From Panulirus ornatus (lineage: Eukaryota > Arthropoda > Malacostraca > Decapoda > Palinuridae), in assembly GCF_036320965.1 (NCBI RefSeq), contig NC_092269.1, positions 28,798,343-28,862,342 on the forward strand: a stretch of 64,000 bases of DNA, read 5' to 3'. Positions 51,961 to 64,000 of this stretch are shown piece after piece. The stretch's first letter is position 1, and each line of letters starts with the position of its first letter. Under the pieces are notes generated by a model that saw only the letters and a program-made list of their open reading frames with translations, ran no database searches and was not told the origin of the DNA. Made by a program: the position numbers and the translations under genes.

Positions 51961-52164
51961 CAGTGGACGTGGCTGACTTTATTTGCGCTGCGGGACTTCT
52001 GGAGCAGGAATCTAAGTAGTAAGACGATTAGTATAGGAACTTAGAGATATGGAACTTATCTAGCTGTCTCACAGCAAATGGGTATTCGATACATTACCTG
52101 CAATATTATCAAGTGTAGCAGTTGGATGACCATGTTGGCCAAGCGTGTGGACTCTAGGTTGACA

Positions 52165-52490
52165 CACAGCTAAGCAGGCGTGAGGACCCTGGGTAGTGGT
52201 GGTGGTGCTGGCCAGGCGTGAGTACCCTTGGTAGTGGTGGTGCTGTTGCCCTGGCGTGAGGACCCTGAGTAGCGGAGGTGGTAGACAGGCGTGAGGACCC
52301 TGGGTAGCGGAGGTGGTAGACAGGCGTGAGGACCCTGAGTAGCGGAGGTGGTAGCCAGGCGTGAGGACCCTGGGTAGCGGAGGTGGTAGACAGGCGTGAG
52401 GACCGTGGGTAGTGGTGGAGCTAGCCAGGCGTGAGGACCCTGCGTAGCGGAGGTGGTAGCTGGGCGTGAGGACCCTAGGTAGTGGTGGTG
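52165..52490. repeat. 35-bp minisatellite
   Basis: About eight to nine units with CAGGCGTGAGGACCCTGGGT and AGCGGAGGTGGTAG, variable in length at the left end. Confidence 0.9.
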
Positions 52491-52927
52491 ATGGTCAGAC
52501 GGTCACACAATCGTTCAGTGACCAGTGTGTTGCATGGCCAGTGCTGGACGCTGGGTCATGATGCAATCGGGCAGTCAACTGAATATTGGTGGAAGAGGGT
52601 CATTGCAGCGGTGAGTGATCGCTGGTAAACACCCTGATAAGCAAGATAAGTATCTCGTGATTAAATGAAATGTTAGAATGGCGTTGAATAAGTTGTAATT
52701 GAAAACAATACATATGACGTGGATTTGAGGGGACTGGGTATGGTAAGGGAATATCAGCGACATTTCTGAGACAGTCTTGGGCTCTAGGACGTGCAAGTGT
52801 CCATGAAGTAAGGCGTCCTCATAACTCTGAAACAACGCCCCTCGGCGGTAGTACTGGGAAACAATGGACACCACTGTTATTGACGGAGGTGAAGCGAGAC
52901 ATAGTTATAGTGGTCTCCATGACCTTA
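52491..52927. other. Unassigned sequence
   Basis: No gene or repeat recognised. Confidence 0.35.
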
Positions 52928-53899
<972 letters not shown>

Positions 53900-54139
53900 T
53901 GACTCATGATCATCTTTCATCACCTCCTCTCCTGACAGTCGTTCTCTTTCTCGTACTGAACATATCTATCCCGTGTCAGTTGGGGGGTTTCGGCGATGTT
54001 GTTATCGGAATATAATCAAGTTTAAGAACCCACTCCGAAGAAGGTCATCCTTTCCCTGCTGCTAATTATAGCGCAACCTAGAACTGTCAGAGTCCCTGGA
54101 GAATGTTTTGTTTATCATAATGATAATGATAATGATAGC

Positions 54140-54143
<4 letters not shown>
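53900..54143 (+). mobile_element. Jockey/CR1-like remnant flank shared with the duplicated block
   Basis: Matches 35060-35420 (and copy B): TCTTTCTCGTACTGAACATA, GTTTAAGAACCCACTCCGAA, ATCCTTTCCCTGCTG and GAACTGTCAGAG, then TAATGATAATGA repeats. So the DNA 3' of gene 5 here is homologous to the DNA 3' of its truncated copies. Confidence 0.75.

Positions 54144-54210
<67 letters not shown>
54144..54210. repeat. (TA)n array
   Basis: Joins the TAATGA-type repeat to the 3' tail (TTTATTTA repeats) of a minus-strand LINE. Confidence 0.95.
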
Positions 54211-54213
<3 letters not shown>

Positions 54214-55386
54214 TTATTTATTTATTTATTTATTTTGCTTTGTTGCCGTCTCCCGCGTTTGCGAGGTAGCGCAAGGAAACAGACGGAAGAAATGGCCCAA
54301 CCCACCTCCATACACAATGTATATACATACACGTCCACACACGCAAATATACATACCTATACATCTCAATGTACACATATATATACACACACAGACACAT
54401 ACATGTATACCCATGCACACATTTCACACTGTCTGCCTTTATTCATTCCCATCGCCACCTCGCCACACTTGGAATACCATCCCCCTCCCCCCTCATGTGT
54501 GCGAGGTAGCACTAGGAAAAGACAACAAAGGCCCCATTCGTTCACACTCAGTCTTTAGCTGTCATGCAATAATGCCCGAAACCACAGCTCCCTTTCCACA
54601 TCCAGGCCCCACACAACTTTCCATGGTTTACCCCAGACGCTTCACATGCCCTGATTCAATCCACTGACAGCACGTCAACCCCGGTATACCACATCGATCC
54701 AATTCACTCTATTCCTTGCCCGCCTTTCACCCTCCTGCATGTTCAGGCCCCGATCACACAAAATCTTTTTTACTCCATCTTTCCACCTCCAATTTGGTCT
54801 CCCACTTCTCCTCGTTCCCTCCACTTCCAACACATATATCCTCTTAGTCAATCTTTCCTCACTCATTCTCTTAATGTGCCCAAACCATTTCAAAACACCC
54901 TCTTCTGCCCTCTCAACCACGCTCTTTTTATTTCCACACATCTCTCTTACCCTTACATTACTTACTCGATCAAACCACCTCACACCAAACATTGTCCTCA
55001 AACATCTCATTTCCAGCACATCCATCATCCTGCGCACAACTCTATCCATAGCCCACGTCTCGCAACCATACAACATTGTTGGAAACAATACTCCTTCAAA
55101 CATACCTATTTTTGCTTTCCGAGATAATGTTCTCGACTTCCACACATTCTTCAACGCTCCCAGAATTTTCGCCCCCTCCCCCACCCATGATTCACTACCG
55201 CTTCAATGGATCCATTTGCTGCCAAATCCACTCCCAGATATCTAAAACACTTTACTTCCTACAGTTTTTCTCCATTTAAACTTACCTCCCAATTGACTTG
55301 ACCCTCAACCCTACTGTACCTAATAACCTTGCTCTTATTCACATTTCCTCTCAACTTTCTTCTTTTACACATTTTACCAAACTCAT
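54211..55386 (-). mobile_element. RTE-like LINE, minus strand, long 3' UTR
   Basis: A 3' terminus with TTATTTAT tail units, the long-form 3' UTR and a C-terminal RT frame (54675-55184) with [17 protein letters not shown] and CETWAMDRVV. 5'-truncated near 55386. Confidence 0.88.

Positions 55387-57828
<2,442 letters not shown>

Positions 57829-57894
<66 letters not shown>
57829..57894. repeat. (TA)n array
   Basis: 3' tail of the LINE fragment. Confidence 0.97.
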
Positions 57895-57897
<3 letters not shown>

Positions 57898-58048
57898 CAT
57901 GTGATTACATATTAAGACATATATATCCGTCCCAGGTTTGAAACTCGGGCCCGCATGATCCACAGCTGACGAAGGCAACCGCCATATTGGAGAGGGTGGC
58001 TGAGCGGAGTGGAAACTTCGTTGTAAACCTCGTCACCTGTTCGACCAG
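57895..58048 (-). other. 3' flank of gene 5
   Basis: Contains, on the minus strand, a segment (GAGTTTCAAACCTGGGACGG) that vaguely resembles a SINE B box. No polyadenylation signal stands out. Confidence 0.35.
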
Positions 58049-59941
58049 TTAATCCTCACACAGTTGAATACACTCGGCGGTCGGGGAGCACTGACCCGTC
58101 ACGTGATCGAACACCTCGTTGTTCCTACAGGTGATAAGGCTGATGTTCGTAGGGAACCCGACGTCTAAACATATATAGTACTTGTGACAGTCCTTACCAT
58201 GAGGCACCATCTTACCCTGGTAGGGACAGTAAGGTGGACAAGGGTAGAAGCAGCAAGAATCTGGGTGTGCAGTGCAGGCTTGACCGTCGAAGTAGGGTCG
58301 CGAGGTCGAACAAGAGAGATGAACCGTCGAACCCTGGTAACAGAGGTAGTATCTACTGCAATTCTTGGGGTCGAAGATCCACTCACTGTCGAGGCAAGAA
58401 TAGGAGCACATTGAGGTACAAGGTGGCAGGCACAGGTACGTGTCACCCTCGATCAAGTGACACTTGTTTGTCTCTGGGTTGAAGTAGAGTCCCGGTTGGC
58501 AAGGGAACGAGTCTTCTGTGGCTATATCGTCACCCAGGCAGACGTAGTACCTCAGGCAATTGTTAGGATCTGGAACTGCGGAGCCCATCGGTTTGTCACG
58601 GCAGTCTGGTTCCAGCAGACAACTTATGCTCGGAGCAGTTGTGGTTGTGGTTGTTCTTGTTGTTGTCGTGGTGGTTGTTGTTGTAGAAGACTGTGTAGAC
58701 GGTGTTGTAGTCGTAGTTGTAGAAGGCTCAGTGGATGGTGTTGTAGTGGTCGTTGTAGGAAGCTGTGTAGACTGTGTTGTGGTTTTGGTTATAGGAGGCT
58801 CAGTAGATGGTGTTGTAGTTGTAGTTGTAGGGGGCTCGGTAGATGGTGTTGTAGTTGCAGATGTAGGAGACTCAGTAGAGGGTGTTGTAGTTATAGTTGT
58901 AGGAGGCTCAGTAGATGGTGTTGTAGTTGTAGGAGGCTCAGTAGATGGTGTTGTAATGGTAGTTGTAGGGGGCTCGGTAGATGGTGTTGTAGTTGCAGAT
59001 GTAGGAGACTCAGTAGATGGTGTTGTAATGGTAGTTGTAGGAGGCTCAGTAGATGGTGCTGTAGTTGTAGTTGTAGGGGGCTCGGTAGATGTTGTAGTTG
59101 TAGGCGGCTCAGTAGATGGTGTTTTAGTTATAGTTGTAGGGGGACCGGCAGACGTAGTTGTAGTTGTAGTTGTATAGGGCTCCGTAGATGGTGTTGTAGT
59201 GGCAGTTGTAGGGTGTTCGGTAGATGGTGTTGTAGTGGTAGTTGTAGGGTATTTGGTAGATGGTGTTGTAGTTGTATGGGGCTCGGTAGATGGTGTTTGA
59301 ATCGTACTCGAAGTTCCAGTAGTTTCAGTAGATGATGGAGGTTGTACACAACACTGAGTACTGTCTGAAATGCAGTCAACCCCGTTGAAGTAAGGACGGT
59401 CAGTTGGACAAAACTGCTGGATTCCTATGCCACCAGGATAACAGACGTAGAACTTACTACAGCTATTCTTGTCGGCATATGTGCTGAAATCACCGTGGCA
59501 GGTGAAGTAGCATTCCCTGATTGTCCTGTTTAAGGACTTGCTGGAGGCTATTGCACCTGTATCAGTTCCCGTCACGGCCAGACCGGCTTTATGTGAACAG
59601 AATTTCAAACAGGATGTGTCGATGCATTGGTTCGACTCCATATGAAGCAGTCTACCTTGTTGGCACCTGTGCTCGTCGTGCACCACACGTCCCCTGCCGA
59701 GTAGGTCACAGTGGCAGGGGTGAGGACACGCCGGGGCGCAGGGACTCTCTTCCTGGACGCAAGTCCTGCCAGTAGGGTCGAAGTATTGGCCGAGGGGACA
59801 ACGTTGTGTGGTGAAGTCGGGGACGCCACGAGCCAGGCACACATGGTAGAGGTGACAGTCCCAGGGATGGGGCACGAGGTCGTCCGGATGGCAGGAGAGG
59901 TGTAGTGAACAGTTGAGGTCAGGAACTGCTCCTGCCAAGCC
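58049..59941 (-). CDS. Gene 5: mucin-like peritrophin, main exon
   Basis: One uninterrupted exon of 630 residues after an ATCTTCCAG acceptor. It starts GLAGAVPDLNCSLHLSC, phase 0. The order is: a CBM14 domain (about 10-68; HPWDCHLYHVCLARG); a shorter cysteine-rich domain (70-120); a third domain (143-200; DKNSCSKFYVCYPGG); a Thr/Pro/Ser/Glu stretch at about 203-435 built on PSTEPPTTTTTT; then three CBM14-type domains (DPNNCLRYYVCLGDD, DPKNCSRYYLCYQG, HGKDCHKYYICLDVG) to the stop. The middle part should be heavily O-glycosylated. It is most likely a secreted chitin-binding, mucin-like matrix protein. The signal-peptide exon is not seen up to 64000. Confidence 0.9.
   Translation of the reverse strand, partial: GLAGAVPDLNCSLHLSCHPDDLVPHPWDCHLYHVCLARGVPDFTTQRCPLGQYFDPTGRTCVQEESPCAPACPHPCHCDLLGRGRVVHDEHRCQQGRLLHMESNQCIDTSCLKFCSHKAGLAVTGTDTGAIASSKSLNRTIRECYFTCHGDFSTYADKNSCSKFYVCYPGGIGIQQFCPTDRPYFNGVDCISDSTQCCVQPPSSTETTGTSSTIQTPSTEPHTTTTPSTKYPTTTTTTPSTEHPTTATTTPSTEPYTTTTTTTSAGPPTTITKTPSTEPPTTTTSTEPPTTTTTAPSTEPPTTTITTPSTESPTSATTTPSTEPPTTTITTPSTEPPTTTTPSTEPPTTITTTPSTESPTSATTTPSTEPPTTTTTTPSTEPPITKTTTQSTQLPTTTTTTPSTEPSTTTTTTPSTQSSTTTTTTTTTRTTTTTTAPSISCLLEPDCRDKPMGSAVPDPNNCLRYYVCLGDDIATEDSFPCQPGLYFNPETNKCHLIEGDTYLCLPPCTSMCSYSCLDSEWIFDPKNCSRYYLCYQGSTVHLSCSTSRPYFDGQACTAHPDSCCFYPCPPYCPYQGKMVPHGKDCHKYYICLDVGFPTNISLITCRNNEVFDHVTGQCSPTAECIQLCED
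58630..59330 (-). repeat. Coding minisatellite of gene 5 (12-codon units)
   Basis: Units of about 36 bp encode PSTEPPTTTTTT and variants such as PSTESPTSATTT. Unit lengths vary in multiples of three. Two of the same units remain in the truncated copies. Confidence 0.9.
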
Positions 59942-59997
59942 CTGGAAGATAAAACGTGTAAGTCTTTAATGAAGAAAATTTCTCCATGGGAAAGGGT

Positions 59998-60354
<357 letters not shown>

Positions 60355-60418
<64 letters not shown>
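60355..60418. repeat. (TA)n array
   Basis: Between S9 and a LINE fragment, 5' end facing 5' end, as at 26503-26624. Confidence 0.97.
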
Positions 60419-60420
<2 letters not shown>

Positions 60421-61114
60421 CTGGAGGAAGTAAGGTGTTTTAGATATCTGGGAGTGGATCTGGCAGCCGATGGAACCATGGAAGCGGAAGTGAATCATAG
60501 GGTGGGGGAGGGGGCGAAAATCCTGGGAGCCTTGAAGAATGTGTGGAAGTCGAGAACATTATCTCGGAAAGCAAAAAATGGGTATGTTTGAAGGAACAGT
60601 GGTTCCAACAATGTTGTATGGTTGCGAGGCGTGGGCTATGGATAGAGTTGTGCGTAGGAGGATGGATGTGCTGGAAATGAGATGTTTAAGGACAATGTGT
60701 GGTGTGAGGTGGTTTGATCGAGTAAGTAACGTAAGGGTAAGAGAGATGTGTGGAAATAAAAAGAGCGTGGTTGAGAGAGCAGAAGAGGGTGATTTGAAAT
60801 GGTTTGGGCACATGGAGAGAATGAGTGAGGAAAGATTGACCAAGAGGATATATGTGTCGGAGGTGGAGGGAACGAGGAGAAGTGGGAGACCAAATTGGAG
60901 GTGGAAATATGGAGTGAAAAAGATTTTGTGTGATCGGGGCCTGAACATGCAGGAGGGTGAAAGGCGGGCAAGGAATAGAGTGAATTGGATCGATGTGGTA
61001 TACCGGGGTTAACGTGCTGTCAGTGGATTGAATCAGGGCATGTGAAGCGTCTGGGGTAAACCATGGAAAGCTGTGTAGGTATGTATATTTGCGTGTGTGG
61101 ACGTAAGTATATAC

Positions 61115-61117
<3 letters not shown>
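60419..61117 (+). mobile_element. RTE-like LINE, plus strand, 5'-truncated
   Basis: Starts at CTGGAGGAAGTAAGGTGTTT. One extra A in the GCAAAAAATGG run (near 60580) shifts the frame. The frame at 60539-61012 gives the C-terminal region. The 3' UTR stops early at ACATGTGTATA, where it merges with (TA)n. Confidence 0.9.

Positions 61118-61202
<85 letters not shown>
61118..61202. repeat. (TA)n array
   Basis: Between two LINE copies, tail to tail. Confidence 0.97.
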
Positions 61203-61918
<716 letters not shown>

Positions 61919-62093
61919 CCAGCAAAAGGCAGAATCGAACCCCTTGTGTGGCAGGCGGGTGTGCTACCGCTAGGCTATGATGGCGATCATAGCCTAGCCG
62001 TCGCACTCCCGCCTACCACGCAGGGGTCCGGGGCTCGATCTTGGATGTTGGAAGTTTGTATGTAATACGGAAGTGCGCGCGCTTATGCATTAC

Positions 62094-62095
<2 letters not shown>
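61919..62095. mobile_element. Palindromic tRNA-like SINE pair 3
   Basis: Arms meet around 61983 (CTATGAT, GGCG, ATCATAG). The left arm carries the inverse of AGCCTAGCGGTAGCACACCC and GGGGTTCGATTCTG. The right arm carries ATCATAGCCTAGCCGTCGCA and GGGGCTCGATC. The right tail GTTGGAAGTTTGTATGTAAT is related to pairs 1 and 2 and runs into (TA)n. More diverged than pair 2. Confidence 0.75.
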
Positions 62096-62139
<44 letters not shown>

Positions 62140-62220
62140 GTATGTATGTGTGTGTGTGTATATATGTGCGTATGTATATGTGTGTGTGTGTGTGTGTATA
62201 TGTATATATATATATGTATA
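62096..62220. repeat. (TA)n with TG/GT-rich extension
   Basis: TA repeats, then TATGTGTGTG-type sequence, up to the LINE 5' terminus. Confidence 0.9.
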
Positions 62221-64000
62221 TTATCCCTGGGGATAGGGGTGAAAGAATACTTCCCACGTATTCCTCGCGTGTCGTAGAAAGCGACTAGAGGGGACGGGAG
62301 CGGGGGGGCCAGAAATCCTCCCCTCCTTGTATTAACTTTCTAAAATGGGAAACAGAAGAAGGAGTCACGCGGGGAGTGCTCATCCTCCTCGAAGGCTCAG
62401 AGTGGGGTGCCTAAATGTGTGTGGATGTAACCAAGATGTGAAAAAAGGAGAGATAGGTTGTATGTTTGAGGAAAGGAACCTGGATGTTTTGGCTCTGAGT
62501 GAAACGAAGCTCAAGGGTAAAGGGGAAGAGTGGTTTGGGAATGTCTGGGGAGTAAAGTCAGGGGTTAGTGAGAGGACAAGAGCAAGGGAAGGAGTAGCAA
62601 TACTCCTGAAACACGAGTGGTGGGAGTATGTGATAGAGTGTAAGAAAGTAAATTCTCGATTAATATGGGTAAAACTGAAAGTTGATGGAGAGAGGTGGGT
62701 GATTATTGGTGCATATGCACCTGGGCATGAGAAGAAAGATCAAGAGAGGCAAGTGTTTTGGGAGCAGCTGAATGAGTGTGTTAGTGGTTTTGATGCACGA
62801 GACCGGGTTATAGTGATGGGTGATTTGAATGCAAAGGTGAGTAATGTGGCAGTTGAGGGAATAATTGGTATACATGGGGTGTTCAGTGTTGTAAATGGAA
62901 ATGGTGAAGAGCTTGTAGATTTATGTGCTGAAAAAGGACTGATGATTGGGAATACCTGGTTTAAAAAGCGAGATATACATAAGTATACTTATGTAAGTAG
63001 GAGAGATGGCCAGAGAGCGTTATTGGATTACGTGTTAATTGACAGGCGTGCGAAAGAGAGACTTTTGGATGTTAATGTGCTGAGAGGTGCAACTGGAGGG
63101 ATGTCTGATCATTGTCTTGTGGAGGCTAAGGTGAAGATTTGTATGGGTTTTCAGAAAAGAAGAGTGAATGTTGGGGTGAAGAGGGTGGTGAGAGTAAGTG
63201 AGCTTGGGAAGGAGACCTGTGTGAGGAAGTACCAGGAGAGACTGAGTACAGAATGGAAAAAGGTGAGAACAATGGAAGTAAGGGGAGTGGGGGAGGAATG
63301 GGATGTATTTAGGGAATCAGTGATGGATTGCGCAAAAGATGCTTGTGGCAAGAGAAGAGTGGGAGGTGGGTTGATTAGAAAGGGTAGTGAGTGGTGGGAT
63401 GAAGAAGTAAGAGTATTAGTGAAAGAGAAGAGAGAGGCATTTGGACGATTTTTGCAGGGAAAAAATGCAATTGAGTGGGAGATGTATAAAAGAAAGAGAC
63501 AGGAGGTCAAGAGAAGGGCAAGAGGTGAAAAAAAGGGCAAATGAGAGTTGGGGTGAGAGAGTATCATTAAATTTTAGGGAGAATAAAAAGATGTTCTGGA
63601 AGGAGGTAAATAAAGTGCGTAAGACAAGGGAGCAAATGGGAACTTCAGTGAAGGGCGCAAATGGGGAGGTGATAACAAGTAGTGGTGATGTGAGAAGGAG
63701 AAGGAGTGAGTATTTTGAAGGTTTGTTGAATGTGTTTGATGATAGAGTGGCAGATATAGGGTGTTTTGGTCGAGGTGGTGTGCAAAGTGAGAGGGTTAGG
63801 GAAAATGATTTGGTAAACAGAGAAGAGGTAGTGAAAGCTTTGCGGAGGATGAAAGCCGGCAAGGCAGCAGGTTTGGATGGTATTGCAGTGGAATTTATTA
63901 AAAAAGGGGGTGACTGTATTGTTGACTGGTTGGTAAGGTTATTTAATGTATGTATGACTCATGGTGAGGTGCCTGAGGATTGGCGGAATGCGTGCATAGT
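62221..64000 (+). mobile_element. RTE-like LINE, 5' part of a near full-length copy
   Basis: The 5' terminus is ATCCCTGGGGATAGGGG, with a UTR of about 125 bp. The frame from 62345 ([20 protein letters not shown]) encodes a complete apurinic-type endonuclease: [49 protein letters not shown] and GGMSDHCLVEAK. These carry the expected Asn, Glu, Tyr, Asp/Asn and Ser-Asp-His residues. A 2-bp loss in GTCAAGAGAAGGGCAAGAG near 63517 shifts the frame; the RT then continues to the window end (KAGKAAGLDGIAVEFIKKGG). RTE-like clade is inferred from the motif set and simple-repeat 3' tails. Confidence 0.92.

Noticed and set aside
57925..57990. A further tRNA-like SINE on the minus strand
   Set aside because: GAGTTTCAAACC is a poor B box and no A box or shared body was found.
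58457..59335. Cys/Ser-rich or Val-rich plus-strand frames over gene 5
   Set aside because: They are antisense readings of the Thr/Pro codon repeat.

Overview
The window looks like repeat-rich nuclear DNA of an arthropod, most likely a decapod crustacean. The reasons are genes of peritrophin type (chitin-binding CBM14 domains), spliceosomal introns, many long (TA)n, (CA)n and (CT)n microsatellites, tRNA-derived SINEs, RTE-like and jockey/CR1-like LINEs, and Penelope-like elements with a GIY-YIG endonuclease. The species cannot be fixed from the sequence. No rRNA gene, bacterial operon, CRISPR array or phage was seen.

The host genes are secreted chitin-binding proteins. Four plus-strand paralogues lie at 775-1617 (main exon only), 5934-8671 (two exons), 20508-21350 (main exon only) and 22141-29315 (two exons). 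Where both exons are visible, a 16-codon signal-peptide exon joins in phase 0 to a long exon with four six-cysteine domains. A fifth, minus-strand gene (58049-59941) encodes a longer protein: three N-terminal cysteine-rich domains, a mucin-like Thr/Pro/Ser stretch of about 230 residues, and three C-terminal CBM14-type domains. Two truncated copies of it, each with a premature stop, lie at about 35400-36190 and 42030-42820. They sit inside a nearly identical 5.2-kb direct duplication (32842-38100 and 39466-44700). The sequence between the copies is error-rich and holds a long poly-A run, so an assembly artefact is a serious possibility.

Much of the rest is mobile DNA. About twenty pieces of one young RTE-like LINE family (apurinic-type endonuclease plus reverse transcriptase) occur on both strands. 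Nine copies of a roughly 210-250 bp non-autonomous element appear to join the 5' UTR of that LINE to its extreme 3' end. Almost every copy abuts a (TA)n array. There are also three Penelope-like copies, degraded jockey/CR1-like pieces, two simple tRNA-derived SINEs and three head-to-head palindromic pairs of a second tRNA-like SINE.

Layout: 1-530 LINE fragment; 775-9350 genes 1 and 2 with minisatellites in their UTRs; 9657-20330 LINE block; 20508-29315 genes 3 and 4, with LINE pieces in the gene 4 intron; 29316-32780 microsatellites, minisatellites, SINEs and one possible exon; 32842-46300 duplicated block; 46434-50700 LINE and Penelope pieces; 50700-54210 degraded repeats; 54211-64000 LINE pieces around gene 5. 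The most notable points are the LINE-derived short element, a twin-priming-like inversion in an RTE copy, palindromic insertions, UTR minisatellites that grew from ancestral UTR motifs, and (TA)n arrays that reach splice acceptors.
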